Assembly (NCBI GenBank): GCA_029260755.1
Contig: JAJDCQ010000140.1
Coordinates: forward strand, 1-64,000
Length of the DNA: 64,000 nt
Origin: Planctomycetota bacterium
GTDB lineage: Bacteria; Planctomycetota; J058; JAJDCQ01
Reading direction: 5' to 3'
Part shown: positions 17,901 through 27,228 of the stretch, in pieces
Numbering within the stretch: the first letter of the stretch is position 1
How the letters are laid out: every line of letters begins with the position of its first letter
Notes under the pieces: model-generated
Seen by the model: the letters and a program-made list of their open reading frames with translations, nothing else
Database searches by the model: none
Told to the model about the DNA's origin: nothing
Made by a program: the position numbers and the translations under genes

Positions 17901-18556
17901 CCGTCCGCCTGCTCGGGGGCCATGTAGGCGGGCGTGCCCAGGACCTGGCCGGTCGCGGTCAGGCCCGAGGCGTCGGCGGTGTCGCGGGCGAGCCCGAAGT
18001 CCATCAGGACGGCGTGTCCGTCGGGGTCGATCATCACGTTCTGCGGCTTGACGTCGCGGTGGATGACGCCGGCGGCGTGGGCGTGGTCGAGGGCGAGGGC
18101 GACCTCCCGGACGATCGCCGCGACCCGGCGCGGCGGGAGTCGATCGCGGGCGCGGAGGCGGTCGAGCGGCTCACCGGGGACGAGGTCCATGACGATGAAC
18201 GGACGCCCGGCGTCCGAGCCGACCTCGTGGACGGCGACGATGCCGCGGTGGTGCAGCTTCGCCGCGGCTCGCGCCTCCTGGGCGAACCGGGCGACCTGCT
18301 CGGCGCTACCCGAGCCGAGCTCGGAGACGACCTTCACGGCGACCTCGCGAGCGAGGCTCGGGTCGCGAGCGCGGTAGACGATGCCCATGCCGCCGCGGCC
18401 GAGCTCGGCGAGCAGCTCGTAGCGACCGATGCGCGCGCTCGGCGACGAACGCGGCGCCGAAGGCGGGAGACCGGCGCCGCTCGCGGCGCCCGAGCCGCCG
18501 GGGAGGGGCAGGGTCTGGTCGGCGTCGGACGGCGGCGGGTTCGGGGTGAGGGTCAC
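14924..18556 (-). CDS. Receptor Ser/Thr kinase with TPR domain (kinase B)
   Basis: A 1210-residue paralogue of kinase A. The kinase domain spans about 44-305 with GRGGMGIVYRARD, HRDVKPQNVMID, MDFGLARD and GTPAYMAPEQA. One membrane span lies at about 335-358 (AAALVVGLVATGAAIAATVA). A conserved middle region follows (FRKALETGLDD, then ALFELVGWRDP, then LLAILGDAQEARLG and the FGSRGAYWSLV box). About thirteen TPR repeats end the protein. I choose GTG 18556, which has GGAG about 9 nt upstream; the frame is open to 18979, but that part opposes a likely plus-strand gene. It is the promoter-proximal gene of a chain leading to kinase A, the M50 protease, fmt and rsmB. Confidence 0.92.
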   Translation of the reverse strand: MTLTPNPPPSDADQTLPLPGGSGAASGAGLPPSAPRSSPSARIGRYELLAELGRGGMGIVYRARDPSLAREVAVKVVSELGSGSAEQVARFAQEARAAAKLHHRGIVAVHEVGSDAGRPFIVMDLVPGEPLDRLRARDRLPPRRVAAIVREVALALDHAHAAGVIHRDVKPQNVMIDPDGHAVLMDFGLARDTADASGLTATGQVLGTPAYMAPEQADGSLGDPSPATDVYALGGLLYHGLTGRPPFEGDGAVAIIKHVLLDEPVPPSTIDADVHPDLERIALRCLEKEAEHRYPSADEVAADLGRFLAGEAIRIRPLGRGERARRFARRHRGAIAAALVVGLVATGAAIAATVAARRSRDAQQEAARSVAAIEAAAAGDAFRRARAALPDGALASASAVDDALGLGLDASSAAERVVAAGGGEPARREAHALALATGRLALERGRFAIARSSFRKALETGLDDGDAEAGLREVDVGRDAAERRRRDAVAAILDRARSGEIAATGDAYQDALFELVGWRDPRTAADLAAALDEIAAACEAATTAALRAAELPIVDGEGDRIDGLAEALDPAPPIAWDLASRPDTERTPLGRAARRLVARERTAPTPRSRTLLAILGDAQEARLGKDRGLRAATLAAEALGRLGLPRDDVLAALERHLRADHDPNRAAVSALALCRLDGPRAAEIVYEARRRFGSRGAYWSLVGPSARQLDRAPTGGQDERRALGARLVERAEFARGAELLETYLRDRPDDAGAWLDLGFARNGTGDLSAGLEAIERALELAPTLLPAVIGRAQTHANLGALEASLADWSRVIAAEPNVGEHLASRAIVRGRLGDLDGAEVDVTRAAELAPDLGFVRLARGMILAIRGDVPAGIDELGRALELDANIVQAWVERARMFLALGDPDRARADLDRAVELDPANADARIQRARLDALSGRHERAIGELDLVIMKNERRASAWGARGEVRMMLGDPETAEPDLDRAIELAPSDARSWVLRARARRLLGRLDEARADVERAIELAPKLAGAHAELGSILRTSRDLRGAARAFAAAIELEPERSESWTGRALCRRDLGQHAAAIEDFDRAIDRRPANAELHRMRGWSRHQVGDHDGAIADLDRTIELSPRDAGAFSIRGLAHQGRGGDLARARADHDRAVELGPTWPPGWLRRARLLDELGIADEAAASYRRFLELAPGSPQRAAIEARIHALEPGR

Positions 18557-18637
18557 CGGCGGCTCCGCGGATGAACCGACGACGCGATCCGAGGGTAGGA
18601 CGCCCGGAGGGGGCAGCGCCCGGGAGGGGTCGTTCGC

Positions 18638-18982
18638 ATGCCATCGGAACCTCGTCGTCGTCGGCTCGCGCCGGCGCTGCTCGCCATCTTCGTCCTCGTC
18701 GCCGTCGTCTGGCCGGGCGCCCGGATCGCGGTCCTGCTCGGGCCGGAGCTGCTCGGCTGGGAGCGCAAGGTCGCCTGGGCCCCCGACCACGATTGTCTGC
18801 TCATCGGTTCGGGGGCCGCCTTCCAGCCGAGCCCGATCTACGCGCAGGTCGACGGACGGAGTCTCCTCCGGTTCGACGGGGAGATCGACTTCGTCCCCGG
18901 CGAGGATCTCGAGCTCGACCTCTCGAGTCACGACGACGGGGTGAACCTCCTCGAGTTCCCCTGTAGCTGCAATGGACAATGA
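18638..18982 (+). CDS. Small single-pass membrane protein, function unknown
   Basis: A 114-residue protein with a basic start (MPSEPRRRRLAP), one hydrophobic segment at about 11-32 and an extracytoplasmic part ending in a CSC motif (FPCSCNGQ). ATG 18638 has a GGGAGGGG purine tract about 8 nt upstream, which supports translation. The protein is hydrophobic/basic then acidic, as expected of a small secreted or anchored protein, and belongs to no family I recognise. It is divergent from kinase B (82 nt between starts) and convergent with the DUF2834-like gene. Confidence 0.6.
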   Translation: MPSEPRRRRLAPALLAIFVLVAVVWPGARIAVLLGPELLGWERKVAWAPDHDCLLIGSGAAFQPSPIYAQVDGRSLLRFDGEIDFVPGEDLELDLSSHDDGVNLLEFPCSCNGQ

Positions 18983-19045
18983 CGCCGACGCCGGACCCGG
19001 TTCAACGGGCCCGACGCCGACGTCCCCGGAGTGACTGGACGTGGG

Positions 19046-19396
19046 TCAGGCGGCGGCGGGGATCGCCGGGCTCGCGTCGGCCTGCTCGTCGCGGCGCGGG
19101 CTGACGTGGAGGTCCTTGCGCCGGGCGAGGTAGAGGAGCGGGCCGACGCTCCCGGTCGCGACCGTCAGCCCGGCGTAGGGCAGCGGCGAGACGCCGCGCC
19201 GCTTCGCGTCGCTCCAGACCCACGTCATGACGAGGGCGAGCGAGATGCACAGGTCGACCGAGAGGACGGCGGTCCACGCATTGCCGTTCCGGAAGAGGTC
19301 GATCAGGCCGTCGAAGCCGGCGGCGTAGAGGGCGTAGAGGTTGAGGTCGACGAAGGCGAACAGGGCGAGGAAGACGACGATGCGGCGGGCGGTCAT
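19046..19396 (-). CDS. DUF2834-like small membrane protein
   Basis: A 116-residue protein with three or so hydrophobic segments: RIVVFLALFAFVDLNLYALY, then TAVLSVDLCISLALVMTWVW, then a third around VATGSVGPLLYLAR. The WVWSDAKRRG loop between the second and third segments is typical of DUF2834 proteins, whose function is unknown. Start ATG 19396 is well supported by GGAGGAG 9 nt upstream. The last 20 residues are hydrophilic. It is transcribed divergently from kinase C, and the 291 nt between the two starts contains the palindrome at 19568. Confidence 0.8.
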   Translation of the reverse strand: MTARRIVVFLALFAFVDLNLYALYAAGFDGLIDLFRNGNAWTAVLSVDLCISLALVMTWVWSDAKRRGVSPLPYAGLTVATGSVGPLLYLARRKDLHVSPRRDEQADASPAIPAAA

Positions 19397-19567
19397 GGCT
19401 TCGGTCTCCTCCGGCTCGGGGCCGGTCGGGTGATCTCGAGGGAAGCGAGCCGTGGCTCGTTCGGACGGCTCACCCCAGAGCGATCGGCGTGCCGTTGACG
19501 CAAGTCGTTGTCTGCTCGATCGGGTGACCGCGGACGGAGCGCAGCGCGCGGCGGCGCCGCCACGGCC

Positions 19568-19585
19568 CGTTGCGCCGCTGCAACG
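19568..19585. promoter_or_regulatory. Operator-like palindrome upstream of kinase C
   Basis: CGTTGC-GCCGCT-GCAACG forms two 6-nt inverted half-sites around a 6-nt spacer. It lies 102 nt before the GTG of kinase C and 171 nt upstream of the divergent DUF2834-like gene. The exact reverse complement of all 18 nt occurs at 23457-23474 just after kinase C. It could be an operator or a small hairpin; no binding protein can be named from sequence. Confidence 0.5.
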
Positions 19586-19687
19586 CGGTCGGGGTCGAGT
19601 TGCGCCGGGCGCCTCGCCTCCGTCACGATGCGATGCCGGCGCGCGGTTCCGCGCCCGCGTCGCCGAGAAGTCAGGAGCCTCGTCCCG

Positions 19688-22600
19688 GTGAGCTCGCCCT
19701 CCGCCAGACCCGCGTCCGTGCCTCCCGACGCCGAGGCCGACGCCGCCGGCGCGCTCCGGATCGGCCGCTACGTGATCGAGGGCACCCTCGGCCGCGGCGG
19801 CATGGGGGTCGTCTACCGCGCGTTCGACCCCGGCCTCGGTCGTCCCGTGGCGATCAAGGTGATCTCGGATCCGGACCGGCTCGAAGCTCGAGGCCGGGAG
19901 CGCTTCTTCCAGGAGGCGCGCGCGGCGGCGCGTCTCTCGCATCCCGGGATCGTCGCCGTCCACGAGGTCGGCGAGGACGAGGCCGGCCGGCCGTACCTGG
20001 TCATGGACTTCATCGACGGGGTCTCGCTCGAGGCGCGCCACACCGCCGAGCGCCTGCCGCCTCGGTCGCTCGCCGAGGTGGTGCGTCAGGTCGCCGACGC
20101 GCTCCAGCACGCCCACGACCACGGCATCATCCATCGCGACGTGAAGCCGCAGAACGTCATCCTCGGTCTCGACGGTCGCGCCCGCCTTTGCGATCTCGGC
20201 CTCGCGCGCGAGATCGACCGCGATGCGACGGGCATCACCGTGACCGGCCAGCTTCTCGGCACGCCGAGCTTCATGGCGCCCGAGCAGGTGGACGGCGGCG
20301 AGCGGGTCGGCCCGACGACCGACGTCTTCGGGCTCGGCGGGCTCCTCTACTGGCTCCTGACGGGGCAGGCGCCGTTCGCCGGCGAGACGATCGTCGAGGT
20401 GCTCCGCAAGGTCGTCGTCGTCGACCCGACGCCGCCGCGCGAGCTCCATCCCGAGGTCCACCTCGACCTCGAGACGATCGCGCTCCGGTGCCTCGAGAAG
20501 GAGCCGGACCGTCGGTACCCCGACGCCGCGGAGGTCGCGGCCGAGCTCGGACGGTTCCTCGCCGGCGAGCCGATCCAGGCGCGGCCGCTCGGGGCGGCGG
20601 CCCGGGTCACCCGATGGGCGCGGCGCAACCGGCTCCTGACGGCCGCGCTCGGGGTCGCCGTCTGGACGCTGATCGGCTCGGTCGTCGCCGTCGTCGCCAT
20701 CGGCGTCGTCGAGCGCCGGCGGTTCGTCGATCAGCTTCGCGGCCGGGCGCGCGCGAGCGCGGAGGCGTTCGAGGAGGCCCGGGCGAGGGCCGGAGAGCGG
20801 CCCGCGGGCGACGAGCTCGATCAGCTCCTCGCCCGGAGCTCCGACGCGCTCGGCGACGCCCGCTCGTGGCTCGCCGCGGCGTCGGACGAAGCCGAGCCGC
20901 GCGAGCTCGCGTTCCGCACGGCGATGACGACGGGGGAGGTCGCCCTCGCATCCGAGCAGTGGAGCGTCGCCGCCGGGGCGTTCGATCGGGCGATCCAGCT
21001 CGGTCTCGATGACGAGGCGGCGCGGAGCGCGCTCGCGCGCGTCGCGACGGCGCGGGCGAGGACCGACGCCGAGCGTCGCCGCGCGGTCGAGGCGGTCCTC
21101 GCGCGCTTCCGCTCGCGTGAGGCCGCCGACATCGACCAGGGGCGCGAGGCGGCCCTGTTCGAGCTGGCGCGGCATCCCGGAGAGTCGACGATGGCGCTGC
21201 TCCGGGCGGAGATCGTCGAGGTCACCGCCGACCTCCATCGGACGAGCCGCGAGACCTTCCTCGCCGCCGCCACCCCGACCGCGGACGAGGCGCGCGCCGG
21301 CGCCGAGTCGATCGAGCGCCTCGCCGAGGCCGTCGACGCGTGGCTCGCACACGGCACGGACGAACGCGGGGCGCCTCGGCCGCAGGCGCACGACGATCGG
21401 CGGGGCGGCATCACGAGCCTCCCGCCCGACCTCCAGACCGCGTTCCTGAAGGGCCGGGACCGGATCGTCGCCCGGGCCTCCCGTGGTCGCGTCGAGCGGG
21501 AGCGGGAGCGGATGCAGGCCGCGGGGATCCTCGCGATCCTCGGCGCCGCGCAGGAGCGAGCGATCGGCCGGCGACGCCTCGCGACGGCCGCGCTCTGCGC
21601 CGACGCGATCGGATGGCTGATGAGCCCGCGCGCAGCGCCGGCCCTGTCCGAGCTCGCCGCGCCGTCGGAGACGGATCCCGACGTGCCCGAGCCGACGATC
21701 GACGTCCTCGGGCGCTGGGTCGTCGTGGAGATGGACGAGCTGCGGGCGATCCCGCCCGGACGAGCGCTCGCGCGCATCGGCGGGAGGCGGGCCGCGGCAT
21801 GGCTCCGGGTGGCCCGGGTGCGGTTCGGGCGCGACGGGCCCTTCTGGCGGGCCGTGAGGCGGAGCCTCCCGTCGGACTGGATGGCGTCGTCCGTCGGGAC
21901 GGGAGCGGGCGACGGCTCGGCGCGCTGGCACTTCGAGCGCGCCGAGGCTCTCGGCGACGAAGGCGACGTGGAGGGCGCGATCGCGGCCTACGACCGCGCG
22001 ATCGAGCTCGACCCCCGCGACGCCTGGGCGTGGAACAACCGCGGGATCGCGCGGCGCAGGCTGGGGGACCTGCAGGGAGCGGTCGCCGACTACGCCCAGG
22101 CCATCGAGGTCGATCCCCGGTTCGCCGGGGCCTGGACCAACCGCGCGGTCGCGAGGAGCGAGCTCGGCGACACCGAGGGGGCGCTCGCCGACTACGCCCG
22201 CGCCCTCGAGATCGAGCCCCGATCGCCGGGCATCTGGAACAACCGGGGTCTCCTGAAGAGCAGGCTGGGCGACCTCGCCGGGGCGCTCGCGGACCTCGAC
22301 CGCGCCCTCGAGATCGACTCGTGGTCCCTCGAGGGCTGGAACACCCGGGGCAACATCAAGAACGCGCTCGGAGACCACGTCGGCGCGGTCGCCGACTTCG
22401 ACCGCGCCCTCGAGCTCGACCCGTCGCCGGCGATCACCTGGAGCAACCGCGCGTCGGCGCGGCGGCAGTCGGGCGATCTCGACGGGGCGGCCGCCGACTA
22501 CGACCGGGCGCTCGAGCTCGATCCGCGCTGCGTTTCCGCCTGGACCGGGCGCGGGAACATCCGGCGGACCCGAGGCGATCTCGAGGGAGCGATCGCGGAC

Positions 22601-23398
22601 TACGATCAGGCCGTCGAGCTCGACCCGGGGGACGTCTTCGCCCGCTACAACCGGGGCCTGGCGAGGCACGCGCAGCGAGACCTCGCCGGCGCCATCGCCG
22701 ATCTCGACCGCGCGGTCGAGATCGCGCCGCGCCTGGTCGAGGCGTGGTCGAGCCGCGGGACGATCCGGCGCGACCTCGGCGACCTCGCCGGCGCGCTCGC
22801 CGACTACGACCGAGCCCTGGACATCGATCCCGAGAACGCCGAGGCGCGGACGCTCCGCGGGAGCGCGCGGCTGGCGCGAGGCGACGCCGCGGGCGCGCTC
22901 GAGGACTTCGACCGGGTCGTTGCGGGGGACCCCGAGAACCTGAAGGCGCGCATCGGCCGGTCGAACGTCGCGCTGGCGCGCGGCGACGACGCGGGAGCGG
23001 TCGCCGAGCTCGACCGCGTGGTCGAGATCGCGCCGCGGTTCGCCTTCGGGTGGGCCGCTCGAGGCAGCGCGAAGACCGGCATCCGCGACCCCGAGGGGGC
23101 GCTCGCCGACTACGACCGCGCCCTCGAGCTCGACCCGGGCCTGGTCATCGTCTGGAGCAACCGGGCGAACCTGAAGGTCGGGCTGGGAGACTTCGCCGGG
23201 GCGTTCGCGGACGTGAGCCGGGCGCTCGAGCTCGAGCCCCGGCTCGCGCAGGCGTGGGCGATCCGGGGGGACATCCACGCGGAGCGGGGCGAGGTCGACG
23301 CGGCGATCTCGGACTACGAGCGCTTCCTCGAGCTCGGGTCGGGGCCGCTCGTGGACGTCGTCCGCCGGCACCTGGCGGAGGTGCGCGCGCGCCGGTGA
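19688..23398 (+). CDS. Receptor Ser/Thr kinase with TPR domain (kinase C)
   Basis: A 1236-residue paralogue of kinases A and B. The kinase domain (about 25-285) has GRGGMGVVYRAFD, HRDVKPQNVILG and GTPSFMAPEQV. The metal-binding DFG is replaced by DLG (LCDLGLAREI), a conservative change that usually keeps activity. A membrane span lies at about 316-340. The shared middle region (about 370-740) contains EQWSVAAGAFDRAIQLGLDD, then ALFELARHPG, LAILGAAQERAIG and GPFWRAVRRSLP. About fourteen well-preserved 34-residue TPRs (GDLAGALADYDRALEIDP type) run from about 744 to the end. GTG 19688 has AGGAG 10 nt upstream; the open frame before it is untypical in sequence. The gene is flanked by an inverted 18-bp palindrome. 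Confidence 0.93.
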   Translation: MSSPSARPASVPPDAEADAAGALRIGRYVIEGTLGRGGMGVVYRAFDPGLGRPVAIKVISDPDRLEARGRERFFQEARAAARLSHPGIVAVHEVGEDEAGRPYLVMDFIDGVSLEARHTAERLPPRSLAEVVRQVADALQHAHDHGIIHRDVKPQNVILGLDGRARLCDLGLAREIDRDATGITVTGQLLGTPSFMAPEQVDGGERVGPTTDVFGLGGLLYWLLTGQAPFAGETIVEVLRKVVVVDPTPPRELHPEVHLDLETIALRCLEKEPDRRYPDAAEVAAELGRFLAGEPIQARPLGAAARVTRWARRNRLLTAALGVAVWTLIGSVVAVVAIGVVERRRFVDQLRGRARASAEAFEEARARAGERPAGDELDQLLARSSDALGDARSWLAAASDEAEPRELAFRTAMTTGEVALASEQWSVAAGAFDRAIQLGLDDEAARSALARVATARARTDAERRRAVEAVLARFRSREAADIDQGREAALFELARHPGESTMALLRAEIVEVTADLHRTSRETFLAAATPTADEARAGAESIERLAEAVDAWLAHGTDERGAPRPQAHDDRRGGITSLPPDLQTAFLKGRDRIVARASRGRVERERERMQAAGILAILGAAQERAIGRRRLATAALCADAIGWLMSPRAAPALSELAAPSETDPDVPEPTIDVLGRWVVVEMDELRAIPPGRALARIGGRRAAAWLRVARVRFGRDGPFWRAVRRSLPSDWMASSVGTGAGDGSARWHFERAEALGDEGDVEGAIAAYDRAIELDPRDAWAWNNRGIARRRLGDLQGAVADYAQAIEVDPRFAGAWTNRAVARSELGDTEGALADYARALEIEPRSPGIWNNRGLLKSRLGDLAGALADLDRALEIDSWSLEGWNTRGNIKNALGDHVGAVADFDRALELDPSPAITWSNRASARRQSGDLDGAAADYDRALELDPRCVSAWTGRGNIRRTRGDLEGAIADYDQAVELDPGDVFARYNRGLARHAQRDLAGAIADLDRAVEIAPRLVEAWSSRGTIRRDLGDLAGALADYDRALDIDPENAEARTLRGSARLARGDAAGALEDFDRVVAGDPENLKARIGRSNVALARGDDAGAVAELDRVVEIAPRFAFGWAARGSAKTGIRDPEGALADYDRALELDPGLVIVWSNRANLKVGLGDFAGAFADVSRALELEPRLAQAWAIRGDIHAERGEVDAAISDYERFLELGSGPLVDVVRRHLAEVRARR

Positions 23399-23452
23399 TC
23401 CGACCCGGGGTGACCCGAGAGCGACGGGGGCGGCGGGTGGCGGGGTTGCGAC

Positions 23453-23478
23453 GCGGCGTTGCAGCGGCGCAACGCCGC
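23453..23478 (+). terminator. Hairpin after kinase C, containing the inverted palindrome copy
   Basis: GCGGCGTTGC-AGCGGC-GCAACGCCGC gives a perfect 10-bp stem with a 6-nt loop 54 nt after the kinase C stop codon. There is no T-tract, so it is at best a weak intrinsic terminator or pause site. Its central 18 nt (23457-23474) are the exact reverse complement of 19568-19585, so it may equally be a regulator site for the histidine kinase gene that starts at 23657. Confidence 0.5.
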
Positions 23479-23656
23479 GGCGGCGACGGACATCGCGGGG
23501 TCGCGCTCGCCGAGACGGGCCGACTCGTTCTTCCGGACGCCATCTCCCTGTGCGACAATGAAATGAGGGGGACCCCCCTGACGCGGATGACGTGACGCGG
23601 CGACCCGGGTGGCGTGGTCCCGCGCGGTTGGATCGACCGTTGCATACGACGGGCGC

Positions 23657-24708
23657 ATGACCGAATCGACGACGAGCCCGACGCCGGATCCGACGAGCTC
23701 GGCGACCCCCTCGCGGAGCGCCGCGGCTCCGGGCATCCGCTGGCGCTGGTGGCTCCTCGCCGCCGGCCTCCTCCTCGCCACCGTCGACGTCGTCATCGCC
23801 CGCGCCTGGGGCGTCACCTTCGAGGTCGGCGGGCGCGACGCGTCGACCGGCGTCTGGACCTATCTCGCCGCCATGTTCGGCGCCCTCGGCTTCCTCGTCG
23901 GCTGGCTCGTCGAGCTGCGCCGGCGCGAGCGCGCGGCGAGCGTCGTCATCCGCCGCCAGGAGGAGTCGCTCGCCGAGGCGCGCGTCCGCCTCGCCCAGAA
24001 CGAGAAGCTCGCCACTCTCGGGCAGCTCTCGAGCGCGATCGCCCACGAGGTCCGGAACCCGCTCGCGATCATCCGCTCGACCGTCCAGAACACGGCCGAG
24101 GATCTCGACGACCTCGGCGCTGGCGACCTCGATGCTGGCGAGCCGATCGCCGAGGCGCGGCGGAGCTGCGCCTTCGTGATCGAGGAGATCGACCGCCTCG
24201 GCAACGTCTGCAACGGCCTCCTCGCGTTCGCCCGTCCCCTCGATGTGCAGCGCCGGCCGGTCGACCCGGCCGACCTCCTCGACCGGATCGAGCTGCTCGG
24301 GGCGCGCCTCGTCCGCGACGCGGGCGTCACCCTGCGCCGCGAGCGCTCGGCCGTCGGGCTGCCGACGATCGCGGCCGACTTCGACCTCGCCAGCCAGCTC
24401 CTCCTCGGCCTCGTCGAGAACGCGGCCAAGGCCACCCCGGCGGGCGGCGAGCTCGCGATCTCGGCGACCCAATCCGACGACGACGCGGTCGAGATCGCCG
24501 TCACCGACGGGGGGCCGGGCGTGCCGGCCGACCTGCGCGAGCGAATCTTCGAGCCGTTCTTCTCGACACGCGATGGCGGGACGGGGCTCGGCCTCGCGGT
24601 CGCGCGGCAGATCGTCGCGGCGCACGGCGGGTCGATCGCCGTCGACGACGCGGCCGGCGGCGGCGCCCGCTTCCGCGTCCGTCTGCCGATCGCCGCGAGG
24701 GAGGTCGC

Positions 24709-24712
<4 letters not shown>
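23657..24712 (+). CDS. Membrane sensor histidine kinase (NtrB-like)
   Basis: A 351-residue sensor kinase with two transmembrane segments (about 28-46 and 66-86) separated by a short loop, so sensing is probably within or at the membrane. A short coiled linker leads to the H-box AIAHEVRNPLAIIRST with phospho-accepting His130. The ATPase domain shows the N-box LVENAAKATPAGG, G1 DGGPGVP, F-box EPFFSTR and G2 GGTGLGLAVARQIV. The start ATG 23657 is preferred over 23609, which would add 16 untypical residues. The stop overlaps the next ATG by 4 nt (ATGA), so the cognate response regulator is the next gene. Confidence 0.92.
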
Positions 24713-26079
<1,367 letters not shown>

Positions 26080-26089
26080 CTGGAGTGGG

Positions 26090-26364
26090 CTCGCCTTCGG
26101 CGAGATGGATGTCACCACGGAGACACGGAGAACACGGAGGATCCCCTGCCTGGCGCCATCCTCGACGGGCTCGAGGCGCCCAGGATCCTACGCGACGGGA
26201 GACGTGGTGGGACCGAAGCCTCTCCGTGCCTCCGTGCCTCCGTGGTTCCATCCTCGTCGCGAAGCGACGACACCAACCCAGTAGGCGCTGCCCGCGCTTC
26301 TCTCCGTGGATTCTCCGTGTTCTCCGTGTCTCCGTGGTGACATCCTCTTCGCCGAAGGCGAAGC
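26090..26364. repeat. CACGGAG modular dispersed repeat, copy 2
   Basis: The element fills the gap between two convergent genes. Its ends are near-perfect inverted repeats of about 55 nt. The left end (26090-26143) begins with hairpin CTCGCC-TTC-GGCGAG followed by GGATGTCACCACGGAG and further CACGGAG units. The right end (26308-26363) is its reverse complement ending in CTTCGCC-GAA-GGCGAAG at 26347-26363. A central module (about 26222-26270) repeats CTCCGTGCCTCCGTG and ends with GTCGCGAAGCGAC. The same modules occur in copies 1 and 3. Folded, it would form a long stem that could terminate transcription from both sides. Confidence 0.85.
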
Positions 26365-26370
26365 TCGAGC

Positions 26371-27201
26371 TCAGTCGTGGGCCGTGTCGCCCGTCGGATC
26401 GAACGGGGGCGGGTCGGTCAGCGCGTTCCGGATGTCGCCGCGCACCGTCCCCTGGTGCGACTCGTCGCGCTGTCGCAGCAGCTCGAGGAGGAGGCCGCTC
26501 ACCGGGATCGGCGTCTGCGGAACGGCATCGCGCTCCTTGATGAGCACGCGGAGCGGGGTCTTCCGGTAGTCGAACGTCCCCTCCTCGAGCGAGAGCATCG
26601 CCTGGGCCGCCTCGAGCCCTTTGAGGCGCCCCGCGACGGCCGCGACGAGCTTGCCGTGGCGGAAGGCGAGCGACCCGGTGTGGGCGTCGCCGCGCACCTC
26701 GATGTGCCCCGACTTCTGGTTCGCCTCGATGAGCTGGCAGATCTCGAGCAGCTCGGTCCCGTCGAACGAGCCCGAGAGCTGGGCGTCGGGCGCGATGTCG
26801 TCGACCGAGATCCGCTTGGTGTCGGTCTGGTCGAAGTCGGCCTCCTGGAGCAGCGTGCTCCAGTCGCCCTCGAGCTGACGGTAGCGCAGGCGGAAGGTGC
26901 CGATCGAGATGACGTCGCCGTCCTGGAGGAAGTGCTGCTGGATCTTCTCGGCGCCGACGCGGATCCCGTTGCTGCTCTTCAGGTCCTCGATGAGGAACCC
27001 GCCGTCGCCGATCCCCACCCAGGAGATCGAGGCGTGGCGGCGGGAGATCGTCCGGCCCGGGAGGATGACGTCGGCCGCGTGGTCGCGGCCGACGATGTAG
27101 TTCTTGCCGGCCTCGAGTCGCTGGATCCCATGCTGGAAGATGGGCGCGACGAGGCAGAAGTTCCTGCCGATGGACTGGAGCTCAGGACTCTCGTCGGTCA
27201 C
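26371..27201 (-). CDS. FHA domain protein with DUF4388 (PATAN-like) domain
   Basis: A 276-residue cytoplasmic signalling protein. The N-terminal FHA domain (about 22-110) has the phosphothreonine-binding elements GRDHAADVILPGRTISRRHA and LKSSNGIRV, so it probably binds phosphothreonine peptides made by Ser/Thr kinases such as those in this window. The C-terminal part (about 145-255) begins LSGSFDGTELLEICQLIEAN and continues SGHIEVRG and GSLAFRHGKLVAA, the DUF4388/PATAN pattern seen in two-component and gliding-motility proteins. It lies 27 nt downstream of the ABC exporter gene on the same strand. Confidence 0.9.
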   Translation of the reverse strand: MTDESPELQSIGRNFCLVAPIFQHGIQRLEAGKNYIVGRDHAADVILPGRTISRRHASISWVGIGDGGFLIEDLKSSNGIRVGAEKIQQHFLQDGDVISIGTFRLRYRQLEGDWSTLLQEADFDQTDTKRISVDDIAPDAQLSGSFDGTELLEICQLIEANQKSGHIEVRGDAHTGSLAFRHGKLVAAVAGRLKGLEAAQAMLSLEEGTFDYRKTPLRVLIKERDAVPQTPIPVSGLLLELLRQRDESHQGTVRGDIRNALTDPPPFDPTGDTAHD

Positions 27202-27228
27202 GCACCGCTCCCCGGGGTCGATGGATAC

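Noticed and set aside
18557..18979. Longer N-terminus for kinase B
   Set aside because: The extension is antisense to a plausible membrane-protein gene, is acidic low-complexity, and GTG 18556 has a ribosome-binding site.
19495..19523. TTGACG as a -35 for kinase C
   Set aside because: No acceptable -10 lies 16-18 nt downstream.
23566..23577. GGGGG-A-CCCCC palindrome upstream of the histidine kinase as a hairpin
   Set aside because: A 1-nt loop cannot fold as a hairpin; probably chance in GC-rich DNA. A role as a binding site is possible but not supported.
26090..26364. CRISPR-like array because of the repeated CACGGAG
   Set aside because: Repeats are 7-9 nt, not 25-40, without unique spacers of regular length, and no cas genes are nearby.
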